Positions 1-10,420 of a DNA stretch of 34,802 nucleotides are shown piece after piece (the first letter of the stretch is position 1; the number at the start of each line of letters is the position of its first letter). This DNA is from a virus. The notes beneath the pieces are model-generated. The model did no database searches, was not told where the DNA came from, and saw nothing but the letters and a program-made list of their open reading frames with translations. The translations under genes were made by a program, and so were the position numbers. The stretch spans positions 1-34,802 of IMG/VR virus record IMGVR_UViG_3300025769_000403. The stretch is one strand, 5' to 3'.

Positions 1-2512
1 CATCAGAAGCTTTTATAATTAATGCTTTTGATGTAGTAAGGTTGTCAAGTAACATGTCACCACCGTTAACAGTTAAATCACCACCTATAATAACATCACC
101 ACTAAATGTAGCACTATCGTCAGATTGATTACCTATTGTAAAGTTTCCACCTAAGTCTGAATTTAATAATCCTATAATTTCAGTAGCTGTTTGGTCTGCT
201 GTTGCGCTTGCTTCTATACCATCTAACTTACTTCCATCTGTTTGTAAATCCCTACCATCTACTGTTCCTGTTACTGCTATATTACCTGTAACATCTAATG
301 CTTGACTAGGAGACGTATCCATAATACCTACTCTATTAGTAGCAAAATCAACAGTTAATACATCTGAATTACTATAATCACCACTGCCTGTTTGGTCATC
401 ACCTCTAAATCTTAATGTATTAACAGAGCCTGCGCCAGCATCATCCATAAACTCTATATATGCATGTTCGCCACTTACACCTATGTACATTTTATCTGTA
501 CCATTATCATCACTTAATGCTAATTGAGGGTATGCTTGTCTATAAGCAAATATAGTACCCACAGCTTTTAAAGACCCATTAAACGTACACATGTCAGCTG
601 ATTGGTTACCTATTGTAAAGTTTCCACCTAAATCTGTATTTAATAAACTAAGTATATCTGCAGTAGTTTGGTCAGCAGTAGCATTATCTTCCATATTGTC
701 TAATCTTGCTCCATCTGTTGCAACATCTCTACCATCTACTGTTCCTGTTACTGCTATATTACCACTTACGGCTAACTTTTCACCTGGAGTTGCAGTACCA
801 ATTCCAACATTATCGCCATTACTACCATTAAGTATTAAATCGCCATCTGCTTGTAATTCTATTTCGGCACCACCTGTACCATCATAAGTAATAAAAAAAC
901 CACTATCATTACTATCATTATTAAAATATTGTCTGACTACATCGTGTGAATTAGCAAAATACAAACCACCTGTGCTGCCCGAACCTTGTAAATGTAACAA
1001 ACTTGCAGGACTTGCAGTTCCTATACCTACCCTATTATTAGAACTATCTACTTTTAGTGTTGTTGTATCAAATGTAGCATCACCATCTACAGTTAAATTT
1101 CCATTTGCTTGTATATTACCTGAACTATCTAATGTAGAACCTGTAGAACCATATCCACCCCCTACATTTAAATATGTACCAGTTATGTTAGTAATACCTC
1201 CTACATCAAGTCTTTCTGCAATAGTTACTTTACCATCACCATCAATAGCAAATCTTGAATCACCACCTAATGTTACTGCTAAAGAATCATCTCCTATTAA
1301 AAGTTGATTATCAGAACTATTTGACCTTCTAAGTATTACATCTTCATTATAAGAAGATATAACACCTTCATCTACTGTAATCGACCTATTAAAGTAATAT
1401 TTTGTTCTATCTGTATAAAAATGTGACCAAGAAGCGTTTTGAGGCCCAACATTGAGATAACCATAATTTGTATATATTCTTAAAGAATTACCATTTACAC
1501 CTAAACTAACTTCATCATTTGTTCCTGTGTCTGCTGCAGTTCCTGCTATTAATACATCATCACTAAACTTTTTATGTCCTGCAACTGTTTCATCACCTGT
1601 TAAAGATACCTTAGTTGCTATACTATTAGTAACTGTAGTAGCAAAACTTGCATCATCGCCAAGTGCAGCAGCAAGTTCGTTAAGTGTATCTAAAGCAGTA
1701 GGTGCAACATCTATTAAATTATCTATAGCTGAAGTTACCTCAGCATCAAAATCTGTAACTTGATTATGAGTTATAACTATATTATTTGCATGTATATTGC
1801 TATCACCTTGGTCAGCAGTCCAGTCTAGAATAGAGTTTCCAGAAGGTATTGTAGGTTTGTTAAGTATTTGACTGTCACCAGAGCTAGAGTTCCAGTCACT
1901 TTGTACGTTAACTTCAGCATTCGATGCTATTCCATCTAATTTAGTTTTATCACCATTAGCAAAAGCTCCTTCTGAAGGTTTTACTTGTAATGTAGATATT
2001 GTAACACCTTTAATTCCAGCTAAATCAGTTAATTCAGAATCCATTAATGCACCTGCTGAAGTTACATTACCTGTATCTGTAACGTCTGCATTTGACTCTA
2101 TAGCTTCTAATTTTGTAAAATGTGTAGTAGACATTAAACCTGCAACAGAGCCTGTAGCATTAGAATATTCTGTATTTATATAATTACCTGGATTAATATT
2201 AATACTACCTTGGTCAGTAGTCCAATCTACTATATCAGAAACTGAATTAGCTAAAGTTGATATTTTATTATTTACAGGAACATATCTAGAATTTACATTT
2301 TTATGCCAACCATCTTCACCTCTTATGTAAAAGTCATATTCATTGTTTGAAACTTTGTTTACTTTTATATCACCAGGTTTGCCTTTATAATTCTCTCTTT
2401 CAGCAGAAGCGCTTGTAGTATTAACTCCTTCAATTATTTCGTTAACAGCATCTATAAGCTGTTCAATTGAAGGATTTATAAGCTTTTGATATGTCCTAAT
2501 ATTTCTAGGCAT
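1..2512 (-). CDS. Repeat-rich tail fibre protein, C-terminus beyond left edge
   Basis: The frame opens at an ATG at 2512, sharing the A of the preceding stop (TAATG), and stays open to base 1, giving 837 visible codons. The protein is Gly/Asp/Asn/Ser/Thr-rich with short strands typical of trimeric phage fibres. It carries the fibre signature VGIGTASP and related NRVGIMDTSP, plus GDETVAGHKKFSDD. A block of about 55 residues occurs twice (plus-strand bases about 122-290 and 590-770): TVDGRD, then TDG-x-x-LD, then ATADQT and DLGGNFTIGNQS. The first 100 residues (Ile/Asn-rich, starting MPRNIRTYQKLINPSIEQL) probably form the virion anchor. Likely role: receptor-binding fibre, last or near-last gene of the late operon. 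The receptor tip and any chaperone domain lie outside the window. Fibre identity is inferred from repeats and position. Confidence 0.85.
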   Translation of the reverse strand, partial: MPRNIRTYQKLINPSIEQLIDAVNEIIEGVNTTSASAERENYKGKPGDIKVNKVSNNEYDFYIRGEDGWHKNVNSRYVPVNNKISTLANSVSDIVDWTTDQGSININPGNYINTEYSNATGSVAGLMSTTHFTKLEAIESNADVTDTGNVTSAGALMDSELTDLAGIKGVTISTLQVKPSEGAFANGDKTKLDGIASNAEVNVQSDWNSSSGDSQILNKPTIPSGNSILDWTADQGDSNIHANNIVITHNQVTDFDAEVTSAIDNLIDVAPTALDTLNELAAALGDDASFATTVTNSIATKVSLTGDETVAGHKKFSDDVLIAGTAADTGTNDEVSLGVNGNSLRIYTNYGYLNVGPQNASWSHFYTDRTKYYFNRSITVDEGVISSYNEDVILRRSNSSDNQLLIGDDSLAVTLGGDSRFAIDGDGKVTIAERLDVGGITNITGTYLNVGGGYGSTGSTLDSSGNIQANGNLTVDGDATFDTTTLKVDSSNNRVGIGTASPASLLHLQGSGSTGGLYFANSHDVVRQYFNNDSNDSGFFITYDGTGGAEIELQADGDLILNGSNGDNVGIGTATPGEKLAVSGNIAVTGTVDGRDVATDGARLDNMEDNATADQTTADILSLLNTDLGGNFTIGNQSADMCTFNGSLKAVGTIFAYRQAYPQLALSDDNGTDKMYIGVSGEHAYIEFMDDAGAGSVNTLRFRGDDQTGSGDYSNSDVLTVDFATNRVGIMDTSPSQALDVTGNIAVTGTVDGRDLQTDGSKLDGIEASATADQTATEIIGLLNSDLGGNFTIGNQSDDSATFSGDVIIGGDLTVNGGDMLLDNLTTSKALIIKASD

Positions 2513-5500
2513 TATTTAAACTTTTTTACTCTGTAAGATATTGCAAAAGAATCAATAAATGATTTTTGATTTTGTAGTGATAATTTCACTGTTTTCCCTT
2601 TTAATCCTCTTGGGAATAAAAATGTAGGACTTGCTGTTCTTATTGGTTCAATATTTGTAAAAGGCATTGTAGAGTTATCACTCCAATTATAAGCTTTTGT
2701 TCCTAACTGACCTCTCCAAGTTCTTATTTCTATATGTCCATTTAAAGTATTTTTTCCAGTATTTGTTTGTAACCAATTAAACTTTATATCTCTAACTCTT
2801 ACTATTTCTTCTTGAGTAATATCGTTAATATCAATACCTTTAAAATATAAGTACATACCTTTGTGAATATGTAATAATTCATTTAACTCACCTTCTAAAG
2901 TAGCTTTTCTAAATTGGCTATTAGGCCATTCTAAAAATTCAGGACAAGATGCACTATTTATAGAAAAAGAATCTTCATAAGATAAAGTTTCATTTTTTGT
3001 TCCAAAAGAAGGTAACGCTTGGTCTATAGCATATATTTCACCTGTTGAGTCATTTGCTATAGGAGGTCCTATAACAGGATTCCTTGATTTAATTCTCATT
3101 GTTTGTAATATACCATCTACATAAACTTTTAAATCATCTGTTTCAGAAGCTTCTCCAGTTTCTAATATATGATTGTCTTCACCAGTAGAAAATTCAGGTT
3201 CTTCATAAGCTACATCTTCTCCATACCCACCAGCTGTTAAAGATACGTTTTGAGTACTATTATTAAAATTCCATAAACATATATCACCAGTAAATTTTAA
3301 AGCTTTTAAAGATTTTGTATAGTTAGAACTACCTAATTGAAATGTTTTACTATCCCATGAAAACTTTTTAACATTCTTTTTATCTCTTCTATAATTAAAC
3401 ACTTGAAGACCGTCGCTTAATATAACATTACTCTTAGAATCAGTTGTTAAAGATTTTACGCTAGGAGAATCATAATAGTCCCACCTATCTTGTTTTATAT
3501 CGTAAGAATAAATTCTTCCCTCGTATTTTTTATAGCTTAATAAACTTTTGCTAAATCCTTGTAATGTTACGTATACAGACTGATTAATAGGGTCATATCC
3601 TATTTTTGGTGTAAAACCTAGTTTTTCAGATTTATTTACTGCATCTAAGTAACCAATTTGCCATTCAGGGTGAGAATGGTTTTTAAGTATAGATGTACCT
3701 ATTTGGTTTACTTTTGTACCATCATGTTTGTATATATTGCTTCTATCGCACCAAAACATGCCCATATCCGTAACAATAAATGATTCTGAGTTCAAGATAC
3801 CAATACCTTCAGTTTTGTCCTCAATATAGAGTCCTGTGGGGTTTATTTTGTACATATTATTATTATCAAATACCCATACTTTATTTGCAAATGAAGCCAT
3901 TGCTACAGGTTTAGTAGGTATATCTAAAAAGTCATTTGACCAATCAAAAACAGAAAACCTTCCCTGTTTAGACCTAAGTAATAAATGGTCTCCATCTTCT
4001 AACCTAGGGTGATGTAGTCCGCCTATAAATAGAAAATCATTTAATTGACAAGACAATCTATAATTAGGGGTTAAATTACTTAATGACTCTGGTATGCCAT
4101 TTAAACCTTCATAAGAAGATAGTCTTTGCTCATCATTTATTCTTATAATAAACATATTTTTTTCTACACCCCAGTTATCTTTAGACATATCTAAAGAAAC
4201 AGATTTTACTAATCTATACAATTCTTCTGTATTATTTTTTCTATACATATTTATATGAGTTACTCTACTGTTTATGCCTATAGAATCAGCATCTGGTACA
4301 GTTAGTTTTAATCTTAACATAGAAGATTGAGCATTTACTTGAATTGCAAAAGCGTTAGTATTTAATGGGCTTTCTTGAAATCCGTCATATAAGAAACTAA
4401 ACTTATATTTAACTATGCCAACTGGAAACTCTTGAGAATTAGCATCATTTACTTCTTCTAATTTTGTTAAAAGTGGAACTTCAGAAGATTTTGTATGTGC
4501 TCCTTCAGCAGTCTTTAAACTATTATCTGCATCATGTGTTGTGTATGTACCAGGGTATCGTCTGTCACCAGTACTTACATTTGAAGAAGCTCCAGCAGTA
4601 CTACCCCAACCTTCTGTAATGTATTTATTAGGTGTATCTGCATTATATGTAGAATTAGGGTCACCAAAATTACTTCTATCAAAACCTTTTGAAACTTCTT
4701 TAGTCCAATAATTCCAAAGTCTATCAAATATATAATAAGGGAAATTACCTAAACCTTCAACAGTTTCTCCAGGTTGTGAAAATTGAGCTCTTTTCCATAT
4801 AGAAATTTCTTGTTTTGCTTCAGAGCCATCTTGAGAAATAACAATAGGGCAATATAAATCATCAGTAATTATAAATCTTTCAGAAACACCTTGTTGAGAA
4901 TTAAATCTATACCAACTATGTGCAGGGTTAGTGTAATTAGCGTCTTTTATTCCAGAATCTGCTAAACCAGGTACTAAATTTTTAGTAATTAATTTTGTAT
5001 TTGAATAGTTATGATAATGCCTATAAGACCCACCTTCTAAATTTGCTATGTCTTTTGCTTGATGTAAAGCTCTTAAATAATCAGTTGCTGCTATTGAATG
5101 TGATTGATAAGGCTTAGTGTTATCTTCCCAAGGTTGTTTATCAGGATTTATAGCATAAAAAGTATTAGTTTTAGTTTCATAAACTACTACACCTGTAGAA
5201 GAGGAATCTAAATCATCTATACTAGAATCTTCTAATTTATATTGAACAATATAACCAGATTTAGCTATTACATGAGTATTTGTACTATCTACATTTGGAT
5301 TTGGAGAATTTACATTTCTTTCTGCCCAAGATACTTGGTCTACATTTATAATTTCAGCACCACTTCCAAATGATTCTGGTATAATTAATTTTCTAAAAGA
5401 ACACCTAGGAGTTTTCCATAAACCCCATTCTCTGTGGTCAAGTTTATTTCCATTATTTCTTGCTTTATAACTGTAGTTGTTAACAGAATCAGTTAAAGCT

Positions 5501-8500
5501 GTAGTAGACCAACAATGTACTATTCTTCTATTATCCCAATGTTTACCTGTTACTTTAAAACTTCCATTTGAACTAGATTCTGTATTAGTAGAATTAGAAT
5601 AAAATTTATTTATATTATCACCATTAGCAGTATTATCATGAGTATTAGCAAGCCAAGTAAAATAACCAGTACCATGTTTAGAAAAACCAGCACTAGCATC
5701 ATGACCTTCAAATGGAACACCATCCCAATATGTATTAGTTCTTTTATTAGAATCTCTAAAAGAAGAACCTTCTCCCCAACCAAAAACTCTATATTGCTTC
5801 CTATCTATTTCATTGTCTTCCCATGCATTGTCTGGATTTCTAACTCCAGCCCCGTTTATTAAATAATCTTGATTACAAGCCCATGTTTGTGTTATCATAT
5901 TGTAATGACCAAAACCATCTTGACCAAAATATTGTCCACCATAACCATATGTATTACTAAGAGCATAAGACTCTTCTTTTCCTGTATCTGCACTATCATC
6001 TGATAAATTAGCTGTTCCATTATTTGCATGATGGTATCTATACTGATTGTATTTACTATAACCTAAGGTAGCTACAACACTTTTATCTTTCAAAAAGCCT
6101 GCTTCTGTGTCTTTAAAATACTTTCTAGTAACTCCTCCAACAGTTACATCGTCAGTTCCTACAGTTTCTGTAGGGGCTCCTTGAGCTTCGTATGTTGTGC
6201 TATTGTATGTTTCTATAGCAACAGGACTATCATGCATATTAAACATTACATACTCATTATTGTAGTCTTTTAGTTCAGCTGCTTGCTCTACCCACCAAGT
6301 ATTGTTTATATTAGTATTTCTTCTACCACCTAATAAAGCTCCTCCAAAAGAAACAAAACTACCTTTCATTTTTCCAAAAGAAGAAACTAAATGAGCTGTA
6401 AATGTTTGATGATTAGCTGCGCCATTTAAATATGACTCCTCTTCTACAAAAGGAATAGAATCTTGATAGTTACTACCTCCATTACCTGTAAAATACCATT
6501 TTCTATAATAAGGTTTTAAACTATGCCTTACAGGAGTATATTGTCTTGTATTATCCAAAGACCATCCAATATTAACTCCTAAAGGAACAGTCATCCAATG
6601 TTCATATTTTTCAGGAGCCCATATTTGTTGATATTCACCAGATGGATTTCTAAATTTTAAAGTACACTTTGGCGCACTACTACTTTTACTATCTATAGTG
6701 TCATTATGTAAATATTTTTCCCCTACATTACTAGCATTATTTTTTGCTTGAGAAACATAAACATTACCATAATCTTCATCGTCAATACCTAATAGTTCTC
6801 TGTTATCACCATAATCATTTTTTACAATACTAAGTTTATCAAAAGGATAATAAACAGATATATCAGCTCCACTTTCAGATTCTCCATTTATTTTTTGACA
6901 CTCTTGATTAGGAGGTGTTTTATCAAACATATAAGCTACAGGATTAGAAGAACTTATATCTGTACCTACATCTTCACCAGAACCCCAAGACTGTGGTCTA
7001 AAATTATATAAAAATAAATCATATCTATTATGAGATATGTTATTTTGTTTTTTATACTCTACCCAAACTCTCCATTTACCATCTCCATTAGCAGCTCCTC
7101 CACCAGCTCCATCACCCATATGAGGTAAATGTGAATATGTTTCACAAATAGAAGAAATATAACTATTAAGTGGTTTTTTATCCCAAGAATATCCTGAAAA
7201 ATACTCCTCTTCTTTTTCTTGTATTACAGAACCATTATTATCATCTTCCCAAAGTCTTAGTAATCCTTTTCCATATTCAGTATCGTTTTTAGAGATTAAT
7301 GTAGAATGGATTCTATCAAAAGAAAGTTCAATTCTTGCATAAGATAGTTTAGGTAAACTTCTATTTGAACTATCCCAATTAGTGACATCTACTATGTATA
7401 AATGTTCAGGCTCATTTACATTGGCAACCCATAGTTTTCCATGGCCTGTAAAATAATTTTTATTTGTAAGCTCTCCACCAAAATTACCAGCTCCGTCAGT
7501 ACTTTTACATTCACACATTGTAGCTATTTTAAAGTCTGCAATGTTTAATTCTTCTGCTATATTTAAGCTATCAACTCTATTTTTAGATAGTTTTATAGGA
7601 TTTCCAGCACTATCTGTTGCAGATTGTGAATACCCTCCAAACTCAGTATTTAAAGCTTGTATATCTTCATCGCTTTTAGAAGTGTTTTTAATCCTATGAA
7701 TCATTTTCTCATCGTTTAAATGGGCGTATGAATATGCAGAAATACCACAATAAGCATCAGTTGAATCTGCTTTAGATTTATCAACGCCATTACCAAATAA
7801 AGAACCTACATAAACTAACCTAAACATACTAGTATCATCATTTGGAGTATAAGCAATATCTGCAGTATCTGGAACGTACACTACTTGAAATAAATCTCCA
7901 TCATGTAATGTTTCTCCAGAACCACCTTCAGACCCATTTGATAGGTCGTTATTTGAAGTGTCATTTAATTTTCCTACAGCTATTTCTTTTAAAGAAAGTA
8001 AATAATCAAAAGCGTTTTTTCCATTTGAATCTACAAATGCGCTTTTATTAGGAACTACACATGAGTCACCTAAATCAACTCTAAATGTCATACCTAACTT
8101 TACATCATCATACTTATCATAGGTAGTTCCTGCTCCTCCATTATTTTTTAAACACTGTCTAACCCATCCGTTTACACTTCGTTTATAATATGTTGCACTT
8201 GGATTTGATTGAAGCAATGCAATTGAAACATCAAGCCTAGAGCCGTCTTCTGCACCTTCTACACAATATAAACTTGCTGCTCCAGCTATACCACCGTTTG
8301 TATTGTTTAATCCGTGATGTAATGTTGGAACTACAATGTTATCAAAATTATTAACTCCTACTGAATTATCTAGTGAAACTAACTTATTTTCTTCTAACTG
8401 ATAACCTTCTAATACTCTATCTAATTGATTCCTTGATACATAACCAATCCACAAACTTGAAGTACCTGGTTCATCTCCAGCTCCTATATACAAATTTTTA

Positions 8501-9552
8501 TTTCTCTGTTCTATAGATAAAGAGTTTTTTTCTTTTATATTTACACTACCTAAATCTTTAAAATTAAAACTAGAATTACCGTCAATATCTTCTGCAATTT
8601 TAATAAAAGAATTTGTAGTAATACCTATTAAGTTATTAGAACCTTTTGAATTAAAGGCTTTTAACTTAGAAAAATTAAAACCAGAAGATTCTTCAGTTTG
8701 TAAACCTTCTAATGTAGGTTCTAAGCTAAATCCGTTACCTTTAACAAATTTAGTTGCATTAGTAGTATATATTCCTGAATCAGGTAAATATAATCCAGAA
8801 GTATGCCCTAAAGAAGTGCCATCAATATCAGCGCCATTACTAAAATCAGTTAAAGGTAGATTAGGTATAGGTATGTCACCAAAAAATCTACTTGTTATTT
8901 GTAAAGTACCGTCTTTTTCTAAATCTGAGGTTTCAGTATAATTCGTAGGTCTGTAAGAATAAAAATAAGGCTCACTATTGTTTAATAAGTTTAAAATACC
9001 AGTAGGAACTGCATATGCATCTAAAGCTTTTTTAACAGCATCTGCAACGTGCCCAACTTTAATATTATTAGCAACTATATAATCTTCAAGTAATACTGGT
9101 ATTACATTAAATAGCCTACTAGTGCTATTTGCTACGTTGTATTCAGCACCACTATCAAATGCAGAGCTATTTATACCTATATTACCTAAAGTCTCATTAG
9201 TTGCAGTTCCACCTAATCTATTTTCTACATAAGAATTTGTAAGAACAAATACAAGTAAAAATTGTTTATCATAAGCATTTAAAATCATAAGCTTTTTAAA
9301 TAACTTTAGTTTAGACATATACCCAGTACTTCCATCAGTAAAAAACTTAATATTCCACTGAGCTAATCTAGGAACTTCCCAACCTTCTGCAGATAATATT
9401 TTATCTCCGTATATACCTCTTAAAGAACCATACTCAGAATTAGGGTCTATATTTAAAGATAATGAAGCAGATTCAGAAGATATGTCATGTTCAGATATTG
9501 AACTATGTATACCCTTATCAAACTTATGTACCTCTTTTACTTGTATAGCCAT
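2512..9552 (-). CDS. Giant virion structural protein, 2346 aa, beta-propeller-like C-terminal part
   Basis: A very long single reading frame that ends in the TAATG start of the fibre gene. The N-terminus (KFDKGIHSSISEHDISSES, then SEYGSLRGIYGD) resembles openings of large phage tail or connector proteins that read as beta-propeller or stabilisation proteins. The middle, roughly residues 600-1650, is very rich in Asn, Ser, Gly, Tyr and Trp, without recognised enzymatic motifs. From about residue 1700 the text becomes more conserved in style: KYKFSFLYDGFQESPLN, then RVTHINMYRKN, NDFLFIGGLHHPRL, VWVFDNNNMYKINP and FWCDRSNIYKHDG, which look like repeated propeller blades. Its place between adaptor genes and the fibre fits a tail hub, tail needle or fibre-anchoring protein. 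No Shine-Dalgarno site is obvious before the ATG, so translation may depend on coupling to the 226-residue gene 6 bases upstream. Function is inferred; no family is named with certainty. Confidence 0.85.
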   Translation of the reverse strand: MAIQVKEVHKFDKGIHSSISEHDISSESASLSLNIDPNSEYGSLRGIYGDKILSAEGWEVPRLAQWNIKFFTDGSTGYMSKLKLFKKLMILNAYDKQFLLVFVLTNSYVENRLGGTATNETLGNIGINSSAFDSGAEYNVANSTSRLFNVIPVLLEDYIVANNIKVGHVADAVKKALDAYAVPTGILNLLNNSEPYFYSYRPTNYTETSDLEKDGTLQITSRFFGDIPIPNLPLTDFSNGADIDGTSLGHTSGLYLPDSGIYTTNATKFVKGNGFSLEPTLEGLQTEESSGFNFSKLKAFNSKGSNNLIGITTNSFIKIAEDIDGNSSFNFKDLGSVNIKEKNSLSIEQRNKNLYIGAGDEPGTSSLWIGYVSRNQLDRVLEGYQLEENKLVSLDNSVGVNNFDNIVVPTLHHGLNNTNGGIAGAASLYCVEGAEDGSRLDVSIALLQSNPSATYYKRSVNGWVRQCLKNNGGAGTTYDKYDDVKLGMTFRVDLGDSCVVPNKSAFVDSNGKNAFDYLLSLKEIAVGKLNDTSNNDLSNGSEGGSGETLHDGDLFQVVYVPDTADIAYTPNDDTSMFRLVYVGSLFGNGVDKSKADSTDAYCGISAYSYAHLNDEKMIHRIKNTSKSDEDIQALNTEFGGYSQSATDSAGNPIKLSKNRVDSLNIAEELNIADFKIATMCECKSTDGAGNFGGELTNKNYFTGHGKLWVANVNEPEHLYIVDVTNWDSSNRSLPKLSYARIELSFDRIHSTLISKNDTEYGKGLLRLWEDDNNGSVIQEKEEEYFSGYSWDKKPLNSYISSICETYSHLPHMGDGAGGGAANGDGKWRVWVEYKKQNNISHNRYDLFLYNFRPQSWGSGEDVGTDISSSNPVAYMFDKTPPNQECQKINGESESGADISVYYPFDKLSIVKNDYGDNRELLGIDDEDYGNVYVSQAKNNASNVGEKYLHNDTIDSKSSSAPKCTLKFRNPSGEYQQIWAPEKYEHWMTVPLGVNIGWSLDNTRQYTPVRHSLKPYYRKWYFTGNGGSNYQDSIPFVEEESYLNGAANHQTFTAHLVSSFGKMKGSFVSFGGALLGGRRNTNINNTWWVEQAAELKDYNNEYVMFNMHDSPVAIETYNSTTYEAQGAPTETVGTDDVTVGGVTRKYFKDTEAGFLKDKSVVATLGYSKYNQYRYHHANNGTANLSDDSADTGKEESYALSNTYGYGGQYFGQDGFGHYNMITQTWACNQDYLINGAGVRNPDNAWEDNEIDRKQYRVFGWGEGSSFRDSNKRTNTYWDGVPFEGHDASAGFSKHGTGYFTWLANTHDNTANGDNINKFYSNSTNTESSSNGSFKVTGKHWDNRRIVHCWSTTALTDSVNNYSYKARNNGNKLDHREWGLWKTPRCSFRKLIIPESFGSGAEIINVDQVSWAERNVNSPNPNVDSTNTHVIAKSGYIVQYKLEDSSIDDLDSSSTGVVVYETKTNTFYAINPDKQPWEDNTKPYQSHSIAATDYLRALHQAKDIANLEGGSYRHYHNYSNTKLITKNLVPGLADSGIKDANYTNPAHSWYRFNSQQGVSERFIITDDLYCPIVISQDGSEAKQEISIWKRAQFSQPGETVEGLGNFPYYIFDRLWNYWTKEVSKGFDRSNFGDPNSTYNADTPNKYITEGWGSTAGASSNVSTGDRRYPGTYTTHDADNSLKTAEGAHTKSSEVPLLTKLEEVNDANSQEFPVGIVKYKFSFLYDGFQESPLNTNAFAIQVNAQSSMLRLKLTVPDADSIGINSRVTHINMYRKNNTEELYRLVKSVSLDMSKDNWGVEKNMFIIRINDEQRLSSYEGLNGIPESLSNLTPNYRLSCQLNDFLFIGGLHHPRLEDGDHLLLRSKQGRFSVFDWSNDFLDIPTKPVAMASFANKVWVFDNNNMYKINPTGLYIEDKTEGIGILNSESFIVTDMGMFWCDRSNIYKHDGTKVNQIGTSILKNHSHPEWQIGYLDAVNKSEKLGFTPKIGYDPINQSVYVTLQGFSKSLLSYKKYEGRIYSYDIKQDRWDYYDSPSVKSLTTDSKSNVILSDGLQVFNYRRDKKNVKKFSWDSKTFQLGSSNYTKSLKALKFTGDICLWNFNNSTQNVSLTAGGYGEDVAYEEPEFSTGEDNHILETGEASETDDLKVYVDGILQTMRIKSRNPVIGPPIANDSTGEIYAIDQALPSFGTKNETLSYEDSFSINSASCPEFLEWPNSQFRKATLEGELNELLHIHKGMYLYFKGIDINDITQEEIVRVRDIKFNWLQTNTGKNTLNGHIEIRTWRGQLGTKAYNWSDNSTMPFTNIEPIRTASPTFLFPRGLKGKTVKLSLQNQKSFIDSFAISYRVKKFK

Positions 9553-9558
9553 AAAGAC

Positions 9559-10239
9559 TTACACCATTGCCATATACAATTCTATGTCAACACTACCACC
9601 ATCAGCTTTAGCTGATATAGTTGTTAAATCTTGTACTCCAGGCGTAAATGTTAAAGTTCCATTTGTTACTGCACCACCTGTTGTAGCTGCACTTAACTCA
9701 AACGATGTAACTGCTCCTACTGTGTTTACACTAGATACAGTAGCGTCTGCAGGTATACCTGTACCTGAAACTCCCATACCAACCCCTATTTTAGCACTTG
9801 CATCGCAAGTAATTGTTGGGTCATCATCATAATCACATGTAGCGTCTGTAAAAGTTAAAGCTTGTTGGTTAGCATCAAATATGTCTGCTACACCACCAGA
9901 TAAATCAGGACATACAATAAAAGATTGTCCTTTATCTAATTTTATAGCTACTTCATCAGAATTACTATTTGTTAGTGTAAGAATAACATGATTAGTATTA
10001 TCAAGATTTGATATTCTAATATATCTCATATCAGCAGCTACAAATTGACCTACGCCAAATGCAGAGCTAAAAGTTGCTATATTAGTATCAGTGCTTGTAG
10101 TTGTTGTCATAGTTCTTCTGTATATATCTGATATACTTGCTATTGTGTGAACATGAGTTTGACCTTCATCTTTACTATTTAATGTTATAGCTTCTGTTAC
10201 CGTTAATGTTAAAGTGGCTGTTCCGTACGACCTAGCCAT
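9559..10239 (-). CDS. Virion protein with Ig-like/decoration-type insert, 226 aa
   Basis: All-beta, Thr/Ser/Asp/Ala-rich protein without membrane segments or catalytic motifs. Residues 1-125 include a stretch reading YIRISNLDNTNHVILTLTN and DKGQSFIVCPDLSGGV, a style seen in small phage virion proteins that handle a spin of beta strands. Residues about 130-195 form an inserted module (ITCDASAKIGVGMGVSGTG, then TNGTLTFTPGVQ) that resembles repeats found in many marine phage structural proteins. The last residues (DIELYMAMV) close the fold. It starts at an ATG preceded by AAGGAGGAAGAC, a strong ribosome site, and overlaps the upstream 62-residue gene by 8 bases. It directly precedes the giant virion gene, so it is probably a tail or fibre accessory. 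Function is inferred from composition and position only. Confidence 0.75.
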   Translation of the reverse strand: MARSYGTATLTLTVTEAITLNSKDEGQTHVHTIASISDIYRRTMTTTTSTDTNIATFSSAFGVGQFVAADMRYIRISNLDNTNHVILTLTNSNSDEVAIKLDKGQSFIVCPDLSGGVADIFDANQQALTFTDATCDYDDDPTITCDASAKIGVGMGVSGTGIPADATVSSVNTVGAVTSFELSAATTGGAVTNGTLTFTPGVQDLTTISAKADGGSVDIELYMAMV

Positions 10240-10420
10240 TGTCTTCCTCCTTTTTATAATTACATTTAAAATTTTCCATTATTAAAACTCTTCTTTCTAA
10301 TTCTTCTACCTTTGCATCTAATTCGTTTTTATCAAATACATAAGACATTATTTTATCTAACTTAAAATGTTTAGTTAATCTTGTCGCAACTTGATTAATT
10401 AATAATTTAGGTATTATCAT
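10232..10420 (-). CDS. Small conserved-looking phage protein, 62 aa
   Basis: Starts at the ATG of a TAATG junction with the holin-like gene and overlaps the next gene by 8 bases. The N-terminal half (IIPKLLINQVATRLTKHFKLDK) is amphipathic and basic. The C-terminal half (DELEERR-like, Glu/Lys-rich) looks like a short coiled coil. There is no membrane segment. Similar short proteins with this N-terminal sequence style sit near lysis and tail genes in marine phages as far as I recall, but I cannot assign a role. The cramped overlaps on both sides support it being a real gene. Confidence 0.7.
   Translation of the reverse strand: MIIPKLLINQVATRLTKHFKLDKIMSYVFDKNELDAKVEELERRVLIMENFKCNYKKEEDNG

Noticed and set aside
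591-1763. Plus-strand open frames of 78-111 codons opposite the fibre gene
   Set aside because: Pro/Ser/Leu/Val-rich mirror images of the repetitive fibre frame, without ribosome sites.
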